A stretch of 64,000 bases of DNA. Source: Bolinopsis microptera (taxonomy: Eukaryota; Ctenophora; Tentaculata; Lobata; Bolinopsidae). Shown here piece after piece: positions 1 to 29,238 of the stretch; the first letter of the stretch is position 1; the number at the start of each line of letters is the position of its first letter. The DNA is taken from positions 14,645,628 to 14,709,627 of the forward strand of contig NC_087075.1 of assembly GCF_026151205.1 (NCBI RefSeq). The letters run 5' to 3'. Made by a program: the position numbers and the translations under genes. The notes under the pieces are model-generated. The model was not told the DNA's origin. It saw only the letters and a list, made by a program, of their open reading frames with translations, and did no database searches.

Positions 1-120
1 AAAACACAATCGATTAATTTGATTTTTTGACACGTTGTCTATGTAAAATCGTACATAATATTTTTAAGTTCAAACTTTAACAGTGAAATCTTTGTAGCAG
101 TGGATTAATTGTTATGGATA

Positions 121-17945
<17,825 letters not shown>

Positions 17946-18778
17946 GAGTTAATCACTTAATTGAGTGACAATTAGTGAGATTATGATTGATCTCTGTTGG
18001 TTGTTGCTGTCACATTACAAATTTCCGCTCTGACTGTCAAGATGATTAAAAGGACCCAATTAAGGACAATCGGTAAAGACCAAAATCAGCTTCTCTGTTA
18101 TACACACATATTTTAGGCAATATTGCGATGACCTGTGTTTGATTTACTGAAACATTCTTACAGACTTAAATCTTACAGCATAGTTTACTGAAAAGTACAT
18201 GGACCGACTGGAAATTGTACTTACAAATCTATTATGTTACATACTGCTACTAGTAATTATATCATTATGTAATATAATCTCAATAGTTAATAATCATCGC
18301 ACACTTATAACACTACTAATACTTATAACACAGATTAATTTTGCTGCCTATATTTATAAAGGAATACGCATGGTAACTTTACAGAGTGGACCAGAAGTGA
18401 CTTAACATATTACAGTAAATTCTGGTCTAACCCTGCTCCCATATGTAATATGTATGCATGGTCTACATATGGCATTGCTTGGAATAACATTTAAATTTTA
18501 GTTGTGATTTTCAAGATAATTTTAAAACTGTTTTTGTGGCTGTTTCTGTCTCTTGCCTTGTTATTTTTGTACAAGCTTGTTGTCCAAGCGTTCTGACGAT
18601 ACTGTAACACTACTGTAACACTACTGTAACAGGGTAGCACCCTGTAACACTACTGTATCACTATAACGAAAAAAAGTTCACTTGCGTGTCAAATGTCAAG
18701 TTGACCGACTTTAAGTTTAAAACCTCGGATACCACTCTCAAGGACGTTGTGTAAACTTAATTACATTACAATGAATGT
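17946..18778 (+). other. Probable 3' UTR and downstream flank of the bHLH-PAS gene
   Basis: AT-rich sequence with no convincing ORF. ATTAAA at 18045 is a candidate poly(A) signal. A small CTGTAACACTA triplication is at 18603-18660. Confidence 0.5.
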
Positions 18779-19056
18779 ATAACATTGCAATGAGAAGACA
18801 CGTGTGTGTGACCACGTGACTATGAGAAGACACGTGTGTGTGACCACGTGACTATGAGAAGACACGTGTGTGACCACGTGACTATGAGAAGACACGTGTG
18901 TGTGACCACGTGACTATGAGAAGACACGTGTGTGTGACCACGTGACTATGAGAAGACACGTGTGTGACCACGTGACTATGAGAAGACACGTGTGTGACCA
19001 CGTGACTATGAGAAGACACGTGTGTGTGACCACGTGACTATTCATTGCAATGTTAT
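18779..19056 (+). repeat. E-box (CACGTG) minisatellite bracketed by a 15-bp inverted repeat
   Basis: Eight units of 30-32 bp, each with two CACGTG hexamers (GACACGTGTG and ACCACGTGAC), total 16. The array is enclosed by ATAACATTGCAATGA (18779-18793) and its exact complement (19042-19056). CACGTG is the target of ARNT/BMAL-class and MYC/USF-class bHLH factors (established). Regulatory function is inferred. Confidence 0.9.
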
Positions 19057-20760
19057 TGCGTTGTAATGTTGTTATGTTATTGCGTTGTAATGTAATGTAT
19101 TGGGGTTTATGCACCTTGTTATTTCTATGTGGGAGACATTACACACAGCTTTCAATTACACACCGCCTAGCTTTATGTTTGGGATGGTCCACATATTATT
19201 ACGTAAGCCAGAATGGGGGGAAGCTTAGTGTTATTATTATAAAAGTGGATTATGGAATGAAAGGCCGGGAGGGGGTATAAAATTGCAAAATCTAACTACG
19301 AAATATGTGAACTATCCCAACTATAACAGAGGCCAGCTTCAAATAGTTTCATTATACGTAAAACACAGTGTTAAAATATATGGTTTAGATTTGGGGTAGA
19401 TTCTGTTTTGATACAGGTAAATGAAATATTTTCATACTATTCTGCATACTTAAATGATTCGCAATCTGTAAATGATTCACAGTCAATTATATTACATACT
19501 GTAAGACGTGTAGAAAGTGATAGCTATTCGAGAAGAACGATATTATAACGTGTTTTAAACATAGAATGTAAAGAATTTTAAAAGGTTGATAATTTATTGC
19601 TACTGTTAGATTTTATCCAAACATGATGAGCAGTGACTGCTCATTGAGCACGCGTGTCTCTTTTGGCAGTGCCGACTGATTTTGTAAAATATTTATAGAT
19701 TATGATATCGAATGATTGAATCTCAAGAAGGGTTTATTCAACGAGAAGATAATTCTTAATCATATTCTCTCTTATCTCACATGAAAGGCGTAATTTTCAG
19801 CTTCCTATTTTCAGCTTCCTATTCTGGCAAGCAGCCAGCTTAAGTTACGCTAATCACTCCGATTGGTCATGTTTCGGTGAAATTAATGTATTTTTAAGGA
19901 TTTATGTGTACCAAGGAACGGTAATTCTATGTACATTCGAGAGTATTTCTGTATTTAGGTAAATCTTATTGATTGTTCTCTGCATTTACATTCCTTATAT
20001 ATAACAACTTGACAATTAAGCTTTGAAATATGGATAGGTGGTACCTACTACCTGTAAACCTAACTGTAAACCCTGCTCCAGCTGATTAACATATCCCGGT
20101 TTGATGCATGAAGATATTTCTATGTTATGGTTATGTAGCCGATCCTCTTAAACGTTTTAATTTCACTGAAACTGCTGTTTGCCATTTGCATTCTGCGATG
20201 TACAAATCATAGAAAATCGTGGAAGGATCTTCCTATAAGCTTATTACTAGCAAAATATTTGTGTGAAAAGCTTTATTAATTTCGCGCGACTATAAGACGC
20301 GCAGTACGTACGTACAATATAATATCAATGATTGGTGACTATTTAAAATTGTAAATGTGTGCGTGGTGATTCACCATCACTAAACTTTATTAAACCTAGT
20401 ATAATTGTTGATAGAGTGGCACTGAAAAAATGGTATTTGATAGTTAAAATAGAGTTCAATACAACAAAAGTCCTTTGATCTGTAAACTGAAAAAGTTCTA
20501 TAAATGCTAACATGGATACCTCTCGTTTAGTGAATAGAAGCAAGATAAGAAGGCGATCCCGATTATTTCCAGTCGGGAATTCCCGAAACTTGAGAATGAG
20601 TGCCATTTGCTGTCGGGATTCCCGAATTCTGAAATCCCGGGATTGAATATTTTGATCGGGATTGACAATTGACTTAGCTTTAATTGACGATGTCAATTCA
20701 TCGAAGCTCGGCGAGGCACAGTAGCGCATTTCGCCGATCTAGCGGCGTTGCATAATTTAG
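19057..20760. other. Intergenic, no gene recognised
   Basis: AT-rich sequence with a small duplicated TCAGCTTCCTATT (about 19798). The 128-codon minus-strand frame at 20343-20729 has no domain and contains repeated CGGGATT/AATCCCG motifs, so I read it as non-coding. Confidence 0.5.
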
Positions 20761-20881
20761 TGCGCGGCACATTCACATAGCCATGTGTATACGCGTATTT
20801 GTCATACGTTGTATGACCCGCCGCGCACGAGTGCGCGGCTCCCCCTGTATCGTCGAAACACTACACACTATAGTGAAGCGA

Positions 20882-22541
20882 TTCACCTAACCATGTGCTT
20901 TCGCGCCACTTCGGGCGCGCTTGTTTCACAAGTCAAGAAAAGCACCTATCCACGAACCCCGATGGGAAGGTTCGTGCGCGCGTGCGCAGTGCTGACAACA
21001 GCGTCTATGTAGCGCAGGTAGTCCTGGCACTTCTCCCTCCAGTATGCAGTAACCACTTTTCAGGTTTCTATAGTGCATAGTGACCGTGTATAGGGGTTAA
21101 TTAGGTATAAACTACAATACAGCTGTACTTACACCTACATTCACAAGCATGCAAGCTCACTTGGTCCAATCAGCGGGAAACGGAGGCCAAGGTCTGTTGA
21201 CGTCATAGTCACGTGACCTCATAGGCTCATAATCACGTGACCTCAGACCCAATCAATGATCAATTAGGTTCGGGCATGGTCAGCTCCCTGTCACCCGATC
21301 TGGAGGTGACGTACGACACCTCGTTTACGCAATCAATGTCTGAAAGGCTACACACGTTGCATATGAGGACAAAAGCGCGGGAAATTTTGGCACCACTGTA
21401 CAGTGGTGCCAAAATCGTTGGGTGGGTTCATGGCTAGAGCCCTTTTTACCGCCGTGAGGCGGGCGCGCGCTACTGCAAGCGCAAGGGCTCTGGATAGAGC
21501 AAGTGAAGCGACGGTGGGGGTCACCACGTGATACAAACGCGTACTGCGTGACGCGCTTGTTTCACGGTCGCGCGCTACTGCAAGTGAGAGGGCTCTGGTT
21601 AGAGCAACGCGGCACAATAACGCATCGCGCTACAAACTTCACATAGCCATGTGCCTACGCGTACTGCGTGACGCGCTACTGCAAGCGAGAGGGCTCTGGT
21701 TAGAGCAACTACAAACTTAACTTCACTACTCCCTTTGTTTCAAAATTATTCCACTGCCTCATATATGCTCATAAACATTAAACGTCGGTTCAGGTATTTG
21801 CCTTTTACTGGCATTTCATTTACATAATCTAACCATGTACTATACTTTCGCGCCGCTACTGCAAAGGTAAATTGGTAAAGCAAAGCGTGTCACGTGAAAT
21901 ATAAAATTAAACATGAACAGTTATGTGCTCATTAGAGTCTTAGCTTCTTTTTATATTTATAGGTTAATTAACGATGTCTACTCTTCCAGATCGTTGCGTT
22001 GTAAAGGAACAATCTAGTCAGCTTCGATTCGAAGCAAAAATGCTAGTTTGCGCGGCGCGTCAAAGCGGCGAAGTCCTCCAACTTTTAACGCGCGCGCGCC
22101 TCGTGTCAATAACATTTTTCTCTGAATGTTATAGTTTCAGGATTTTCACAACAAATGAATTTGTACATACTATTGACTATCGCATAATATGATGTAACAG
22201 TTTTAATAAATAATATATAATATAATACACGTTAAAAAGTTATGTGTCTAGTATTTGTATTGTGTTTTTTATTATTAAGTTCGATTGAAATATTTGCTCA
22301 AAACACTACTACATGTTGTAAAACAAATATTTACAAAACAAAACGACGGGCACACAGAAAAGAGAAGGACGATTGAAGTTAATGGTTATCTGATTATTAA
22401 GTAAAGTAAAGTATTAGAATCCAGGTTGTGTATATAAGGTTGCTCTATCCAGAGCCCTTGCGCTTGCAGTAGCGCGCGCCCGCCTCACGGCTTGTGAAAC
22501 AAGCGCGCCCGCAGTGGCGCGAAAGCACATGGTTAGGTGAA
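20882..22541. mobile_element. CpG-rich element with 51-bp inverted termini
   Basis: The 51 bp at 20882-20932 (TTCACCTAACCATGTGCTTT...) return inverted at 22491-22541 with about one mismatch. Between them several copies of a GC-rich module (GCGCTACTGCAAGCG, then GGGCTCTGGTTAGAGCAA) occur at about 21466, 21571 and 21676 in + and at 22441-22480 in -. No transposase is visible. The GCTCTGGTTAGAGC hairpin recalls a tRNA D-arm, so a SINE or non-autonomous DNA element are both possible. Composition contrasts with the AT-rich surroundings. Confidence 0.6.
21384..21415. repeat. Perfect 32-bp palindrome
   Basis: ATTTTGGCACCACTGT followed immediately by its exact complement. It lies inside the CpG-rich repeat region. 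Confidence 0.85.
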
Positions 22542-23512
22542 TATATAGGGTATAAAATGAATGAAAGGCATTAGTTTGGTCAAATCAAACGGAACATATG
22601 CTATCAGACTTTCAACTGACTAAGGCAGGGTTAAAACAGTTTTAACGCTAGCAAACATTTGATTTTTGTTTCGGCGACTGAATCGTTGATGGGCCGGCAA
22701 ATATTTGTTGTCGAGTAGTGTTGAATATTCATATTAACATGATTATTGATTTAATTTAGGAATTGTATATAAATATCTTTGACCAAGTTTAATTGTTAAT
22801 GAGAATGCACCCCAGCACTGGGCGCGCGCGGCGGCTTTGATGTTAGCGGCTACAAGCTTGAAGCTAGGCAGCTGCAGAAAAATACCGCGCGCGTTCAGCG
22901 TAGGGCTTTTCGTTTTTGATTTTACAAATGACAAAGCAACTTTTAATGATTATTAATGGAATTATCGGATATTTATAATTCAATATGTATTGATTCTTCT
23001 GTGGAAAATAAAAATTGTATTTTACTTTTAAAAAAACGATCCCCTTTTACATAGTTCCACTAAAATGATAATTTAAGATTAAATATGTATACTGTGTAGT
23101 GATAGGTAAATGACAAGATTGTAAAGGTTGTGTAATTTATTTTGAAAACTGGCCACGGGCCTAAATATTACATATCAATCAATTACAACTCATTAACATT
23201 ACCAATATTAAAAACTGTCCAAAATATCTAAGAAAGTATTCTCTAGCCAAAGGGCTCAATATCTAAATCTAAATTTTCAATATTGTCTGGTTTATATCGC
23301 AACTTGGGCCCTCTGTCCCCCCTTATCGAAATAACTGTTGTCTTTAATACCTCAAAGTTGTGTAAAATACAGTGCTATGTACTGGGCCGGACTGAGAGCA
23401 GCTGAACTCATCTCTTATCACCCAATCTAAATATAAATACCTTAATAGCTCAACCTTAATATAGGGATGTAATGTAATGAGTTAGTACCCATCCACAAAA
23501 CTAAATAAAGAA
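22542..23512. other. Intergenic, no gene recognised
   Basis: AT-rich apart from a short GC-rich patch at 22810-22905. Nothing codes convincingly. It probably contains the promoter and leader of the STPR-repeat gene. Confidence 0.4.
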
Positions 23513-24349
23513 ATGATGCAAGTGGATAAGGAAGAAGAAAAGAAGCAGAGACGGAGGGAAAAGGATAAAGAAAGGAAACAGAAGAAGCTAGCTAGTGAAA
23601 CACCAGAGGAGAGATCCAGCAGGCTGAAAGACATGGCAGAACGTGAGAGGGCGAGAAGAGCCTGCGAAACACCTGAGGAGAGGGTCAAGAGACTAAGAGC
23701 CTTGTCGAAACAAGCGAGGGCGAGAAGAGATGGTGAAACACCTGAGGAGAGAGCCAAGAGACTAAGAGCCTTGTCAGAAAGAGGGAGAGTTAGAAGAGCT
23801 GGTGAAACACCTGAGGATAGGGCCAGAAGACTAAGAGCCTTGTCAGAACGAGGGAGAGTTAGAAGAGCTGGTGAAACACCTGAGGATAGGGCCAGAAGAC
23901 TAAAAGCCTTGTCAGAACGAGGTAGAGTTAGAAGAGCTGGTGAAACACCTGAGGAGAGGGCCAGAAGATTAAGAAACAATTCAGAACACAAACAAGAGAG
24001 GGAAACACCTGAGGAAATCAACAGATTAAAGGACAAGTCAAAACGAAGGAGAAGGAAACTAGATGGCAAAACATCAGAGGAGAGAGTCAGCAGACTAAGA
24101 GACAATTCAGAACGAATGAGGATCAGAAAAGCTGGGTTGACACCAGAGCAGCTACTTTCCAGATTAAAACAACAAAGAGATCATAAACGACAGAAATTAG
24201 CCCAAGAGTCTTCTGAAGATCGAGCAGTGAGACTTCTCTATCACTCGGATCGCTATCTGAAGCTCCATCCGGTGTCCCTACCTACTATGTTACCGTCCAT
24301 AGGACAGACGTACTATACCAGTCATAGTAAATCTAAATCGAATTACTGA
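23513..24349 (+). CDS. STPR-type 23-residue repeat protein (intronless, 278 aa)
   Basis: A highly basic N-terminus (KEEEKKQRRREKDKERKQKK) is followed from residue 29 by about ten tandem repeats of period 23: ETPEER..RL...SERGRVRR. Two middle units are 20 and 22 residues. The period and the ETPEER..RL core match the STPR domain (score-and-three-amino-acid peptide repeat) known from silkworm FMBP-1, a DNA-binding repeat domain. Middle units at 75-143 are nearly identical, so they were amplified recently or homogenised. The C-terminus is unrelated (HPVSLPTMLPSIGQ, Ser/Lys tail). Two adjacent Met codons leave the start ambiguous by one residue. A truncated LINE begins about 30 nt after the stop. 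It could be a host nuclear protein or cargo of a transposon; related repeats occur in both settings. Function is inferred only from the repeat. Confidence 0.7.
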   Translation: MMQVDKEEEKKQRRREKDKERKQKKLASETPEERSSRLKDMAERERARRACETPEERVKRLRALSKQARARRDGETPEERAKRLRALSERGRVRRAGETPEDRARRLRALSERGRVRRAGETPEDRARRLKALSERGRVRRAGETPEERARRLRNNSEHKQERETPEEINRLKDKSKRRRRKLDGKTSEERVSRLRDNSERMRIRKAGLTPEQLLSRLKQQRDHKRQKLAQESSEDRAVRLLYHSDRYLKLHPVSLPTMLPSIGQTYYTSHSKSKSNY

Positions 24350-24380
24350 TTCTGTGTAAAGAAGAAGAAAGTTAAATTAA

Positions 24381-25742
24381 ATCTCGTTAACATCTCTTGT
24401 AATGAAAGTCTTTGAAAGGTGTATAAAGACTGCATTATACGCTGCGTGTTCTGATCTGTTGGATGACCGACAACACGGTTTTGTTAATGAACGTTCATGC
24501 ACAACCCAAATGATACCTTTCACGGACAATCTTGCACTTGCATTGAATAACAGGTCCAGGACTGATATAATATATTTTGATTTTGCGAAAGCCTTTGATA
24601 GCATTTCGCATGACCTCATTTTAAGTAAATTAAAGAATATTTTTAATGTCGATGGACTAATGCTTAAATTTATTAAGTCCTATCTTGAGGGGCGACAACA
24701 ACAAGTAGTGATAGGAGGCCAAACGTCTTCTTCTCTACCAGTTCGGTCTGGTGTCCCTCAAGGTTCTATACTTGGCCCTTTATTGTTTGTAATATTTATA
24801 AATGACATGTTCTCCTGTGTCTCTGAAGGCACCAATATCGCCCTTTATGCAGATGACACTAAAATTTGGAGGGAGATTCTTGGTTACCCTGACCATCACA
24901 TAATCCAAAATGACATCAATAGATTATATGATTGGTCAGTGAGAAATCGAATGAAGTTCCACCCACAAAAGTGCAAAGCCCTCTCTGTGTCCCTGCAAAG
25001 AAACGTGCTGGATAACTTGCCATTCAATACCTTCTTTTATAAACTTTCTGGAAGTGATATTGACTTTGTGCCCTCTCAGTCAGATTTAGGAGTCGCAATA
25101 AACTCCAGGTTTAATTGGGGTGCACAATGTAAAGCGCTTGTTTCCAAAGCTACATCTAGACTTGGACTACTTAAGAGAACATGTCATTTCACTACTGATA
25201 AAAGGCAGAAAAGATCGTTCTATTTAGCGTTAATTAGGTCTATATTTGAACATTGTTCTGTCATATGGTCCCCTCAATCTGCAACTCATCTTCAACAGTT
25301 TGTTGCTATCCAAAAGAGGGCTATTAAATGGATCAATGGTGAACCTTACTCCAGTTATAATGACGATAAACTTGCTACAGAGCAAAAGAAACTAAATATT
25401 CTCCCTGTTAAACAGAAGTTTATTTATAACGATCTTATGACCTTCTATAAAATAGTGAATAGCATAATTCCAGTTTCGCTCCCTACATATATAGTCCTAT
25501 GCCGTCCAGAGGGCACCCGATACACTAGGCACAATGCTCAAATAATTGATATGTCGGATACTTCAACTTACATGAGTACCACTGTGCCCTGCTCGGATGC
25601 CTTCCGAAATAGCTTTTTTCATAGATCTATGCTGAAATGGAATAGTCTACCAGTATGTATCCGGCAGTCAGAGCGGATTTCTACTTTTAAGGCCAAACTG
25701 ATCAAGTACCTCTGGGCTGCCGATACAGTCTGGCCAGATTAG
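24381..25742 (+). CDS. 5'-truncated LINE reverse transcriptase fragment
   Basis: Homology begins abruptly at ISLTSLVMKVFERCI, the middle of the RT fingers region, directly after an in-frame stop at 24378, so the element is 5'-truncated near 24380. RT motifs are intact: YFDFAKAFDSISHD (A), RSGVPQGSILGPLLF (B) and ALYADDTKIW (C), followed by the usual thumb and C-terminal region (NWGAQCKALVSKATSRLGLL). The frame is open for over 450 codons to a TAG at 25740. The upstream endonuclease is missing, so the copy cannot be autonomous. It differs in sequence from the LINE in intron 10 and is a separate family. Its insertion just after the STPR stop codon may have replaced that gene's 3' UTR. Confidence 0.88.
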   Translation: MSLTSLVMKVFERCIKTALYAACSDLLDDRQHGFVNERSCTTQMIPFTDNLALALNNRSRTDIIYFDFAKAFDSISHDLILSKLKNIFNVDGLMLKFIKSYLEGRQQQVVIGGQTSSSLPVRSGVPQGSILGPLLFVIFINDMFSCVSEGTNIALYADDTKIWREILGYPDHHIIQNDINRLYDWSVRNRMKFHPQKCKALSVSLQRNVLDNLPFNTFFYKLSGSDIDFVPSQSDLGVAINSRFNWGAQCKALVSKATSRLGLLKRTCHFTTDKRQKRSFYLALIRSIFEHCSVIWSPQSATHLQQFVAIQKRAIKWINGEPYSSYNDDKLATEQKKLNILPVKQKFIYNDLMTFYKIVNSIIPVSLPTYIVLCRPEGTRYTRHNAQIIDMSDTSTYMSTTVPCSDAFRNSFFHRSMLKWNSLPVCIRQSERISTFKAKLIKYLWAADTVWPD

Positions 25743-26033
25743 CTCATCAGTCTTATGAGTCTCAGAAATTTGTTTTTGTTGGTTCTTATGGTTGGTGGGC
25801 TAGACAGTGAAACACGCAAATGTAGTGTATACTTCGTTAAATTACATCATTAGCTACAAAGGAATTAAGTTGGTTAGTTTTATTAGTACTATATGTACGA
25901 AGATCTAAAATGCCTCAAACAATCGAGAATCAAATAACCTAAATAAAATACACAAGGTGAATGAAGATGAACTACACAAAAATATAGCTTCAAAAATGAA
26001 GCTTCAAAAAAGAAGAAATAAAAACTAAGAACC

Positions 26034-27805
26034 TTATCTTTCAACTTTGCATCTATTTAAACCCAAGCAATTAGTTCTATACTTCTCAATATACCTAAAT
26101 TCCTCCCTATTTAATCCCCTGGGGTTACATTCTTTCAAAATGGCAAATTTATAGTTGTCAATAGTAAAAATGTCACTGTGTTGTTCATAGGCATGAATCG
26201 AAAGGGCTGATTTATTACGATCCTCTACTTTAAAACAGGCTCTGTGTCCATTGACACGTTTATGAAAGTTTTGCATTGTTTGCCCGAAATAAGTGTCTTC
26301 TACAACTATCTCATAACCTTCTTCCTTTATAAGATTACAAAGCTTACATTGGGCCACATAAATAACATTTTTAGATTTACAATTATATCTGATAGGAACT
26401 ACTAGCTTCTGTCCATTAACTACAAATTCTTCCCCTGCCCTACACATATGCCTGCATGTTCGGCATCTTGGTGCATTGCATTTCTGCGTCCACTCTGAAT
26501 TATTTTCTGCCGGTGTTCTGCAGATAGCACTGTTTCTCAGTACTCTGTTACCAATCGAGCAGCCTTTCTTCGATGCCACCGTGATTTGTGTTGGGCCTAA
26601 TAGTGCTTCAATGTCCGGTTCCAACTCCTTTAAGACTGATTTAAGTTGGGGCATCTCCGAGAGGTGTTGGACTGAAAACACCATGGAAGTTTTTTGGGGA
26701 ACATGAACACTTCCTTCTGTGTTGGGTGGAGGATTGAACAGCTTCTCCAACACTTTTGGCTCTAAGGCGTTCAGTTTCGCTGAGTCGTGTCCACTACGAC
26801 GCAAATCCGATTTCAATTGCTGTAGGTCCGCCTGCCGTGTATCCTCTCTTGAGTTCCTGTTAGCAATCCGAAGCATTTGGGAGAAGGCTACGGAGTTAAA
26901 CACGTGTTTTGGGTGGAAACTGTCAGTACGGAGAAAATTCCTGGCATCTGTCGGTTTGGTGTAGAGCTTATATTGGATCTTGTTGGTTGTGTCCAAATAC
27001 AAGGTTATGTCCAGGAAATTCACCTCCTTCCCCAATTCCCAGCTGCCAAACCTTATCCCGTATTCCGCTGCCAGTTGGTTCAGTTTCTGTACAAAAGAAT
27101 CAAACTGCCTTGCCGTACCCTTCCAGATTATGAAGCAGTCATCGATGTAGCGTAAAAACAGTTCAATGAGACTATCCCAAGGGAGATCATTCCTAAGTTT
27201 TTTATGCATAAGCCAGTGCAGAAATAGATCAGCGATCTGCCTTGAATCGCATCCCCCTGTTGGGATCCCTTTCTCCGACTTATAACAATTGTCTCGGAAC
27301 GTAACACAAGAGTGGTTAAAGGAGAGTTTGGTGAAATTCAGCAAAGCGTCCTTAGTCCTTTCAGATGTGGTTCGATCCGATTCAAAAGCGTCCGCCATGG
27401 CCTCTAGTGCTAAACGTGGGTTAATGGAGGGGTACAGGGCTTCCACGTCCAGGGTGGCTAGTAGGGTGTTTCCTCTTGGTGGGGATGAGTTGTGTTGCTC
27501 GATTCTCCTCATAAGATGGGGAGTGTCAAGCAGGAATTCATCTCCACAGTAGTCCTGGCTGATTTTTGTCAGGTGTGGGCTTGACCATTGCCCTAGTCTA
27601 TAGAGGGGACCATGCTTTGCTGCATTGATGAATCTTTGTGGTGGTACAACCTTGTTCCTGATTTGTTCTTCTGATTTGTTTTGTTGGTTACAATTCTGTC
27701 CGTCCAATTTCCTATCTGCTTGTCCTTTTCTTTTTTCTTTATCAGTTGTGACGGAATTGTAATGAACAAAATCCTTATAATTATTTATGATATGTTTGAT
27801 TTCTT
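26034..27805 (-). CDS. Penelope-like element: reverse transcriptase plus GIY-YIG endonuclease
   Basis: An open frame runs from about 27805 down to 26034, with no Met near the start; a TTG at 27707 gives 557 codons. Numbering from there: DVEALYPSI at 87, KGIPTGGCDSRQIADL at 146-161 and RYIDD at 186-190 (catalytic Asp pair), then FLDITLYLD; this is the Penelope-type RT pattern. A Cys cluster (CNAPRCRTCRHMC) precedes a GIY-YIG nuclease domain: NVIYVAQCKLC near 447, YFGQT near 473, HKRVNGH near 482 and a Glu in NREEFRYIEKY near 535. Complete Penelope proteins are longer, so the N-terminal part is lost by 5' truncation. The ORF is otherwise uninterrupted, suggesting a fairly young copy. Penelope elements transpose by target-primed reverse transcription (family knowledge). 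Confidence 0.88.
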
Positions 27806-28727
27806 GTTAATGTTTGTCATTCAAATTTGGTAGACGGCCCCAACGTTAATGTGGCTCTTGCTATGTGTTGGTTCAGCCGAATTAATTATTATATAATCAA
27901 GTTTATTTTTCTCGTTAGTTGTCATCCGGCCAAACATTAAGCAACTTATATTGCAGTACCATTTATCATTTAGTAATCAAAATATGTCATTGTAATTTTG
28001 CATGGCTGAAATGTAACGCTTGATTTATATATATAATGATTAATTGAATTTTCAAATAAAAAAAATTATCATTACATTCATTATCTTTACGTCATGTTGA
28101 CTTAGAGTAAATGCATGATTATTGATTATCTTAGTATTAATTGAAATTTGTTTAACATTCCAGATCACAGCAAGTTGTTGGTTTAATAGCTTAATCAACT
28201 TCAATTTCTCAAAGTTTCCGATTTTTGAGGTTTTGTTTTATATATTATCACAATTTAAATTTTATTGTTTATTTTTATTTTCACATTTTATTGTTTATTT
28301 TGAAGGGATCATAATATTTTGCGACCATAGCTTGACACATTATGATGTGTGAATTAATTTCAGGATTACCACTATCAGTATTGTGAACTATTTCATGAAA
28401 TTTGATTTAACATGTCCACCAAGTTACCTAATATTATAACAAATAAACCTGAAGGAGCATCAACCAGACACGAATCACTAGTGGGGTCAGTTGCATTTGT
28501 ATACTGACTCAGTAGCAGCATGTCATGTGTACTGCTCCCTAGCACTATAAGTGTCATAATGGCTTGTTTGTTGTTATACACAGCAAGGTGAGGGTGGGGC
28601 TGCTTGGGGAAATTTAATCAAACTTACACAATGGTTAAGATCATGATGCCCATTAGTAAGAGTACATTTATAACCTTATAAATTAAATCTGAGATCTCCA
28701 TCAATCCCAGGCTGAACAAAACTCTAT

Positions 28728-28774
28728 GTACAATGTACACTGTACATTGTACAGTGTACATTGTACATTGTACA
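28728..28774. repeat. Palindromic TGTACA repeat
   Basis: Repeated TGTACATTGTACA(G)TGTACA blocks that are self-complementary. Confidence 0.75.
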
Positions 28775-29187
28775 ACCTTACCTGCTCGGGAATTGGGGAC
28801 CATGACAATTGTGAATACACTTGTATGTGTCATGTCAAAATATCTGACAACTGACACAATATTGCTGCTCAAATGTCAATGTTTGTTATCTACAAAGTAA
28901 TTTGATATCCAAAAAGCCTTAAAATCTCAAGATATAAGTGGCATAATTTTATTAAACCTTGTAATCATCGCCATTCATTATATACGTTGCGTTATTTTCC
29001 CTTGTACGAAATAAACTTGCTTTCCTCAAGAAAACCCTCATCAAAATTCTATTAATAGCTCAGTTTAATGATATTTGAAGAGTGAAAGTGGGAGTAACGA
29101 ACTAAAGGAGGCTGCAGAAGTAGGAATTCTGTTGCAGCTATGGATTGGTTTGGTATCGGGTAAGTTTGTTATGTTCATTTACAGTAG

Positions 29188-29238
29188 CGTGTTAAATAAC
29201 ATTATTTATGAAGGAGCGTGTTAATGCTATTTAACACC
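29188..29238. repeat. Foldback element copy with related partial copy at 30272
   Basis: Arms GTGTTAAATAACATT and complement (one mismatch) surround ATTTATGAAGGAGCGT. The same interior with one arm recurs at about 30272-30304. Confidence 0.6.

Noticed and set aside
20343-20729. 128-codon minus-strand frame
   Set aside because: No recognisable domain; repeated CGGGATT motifs suggest degenerate repeat sequence.
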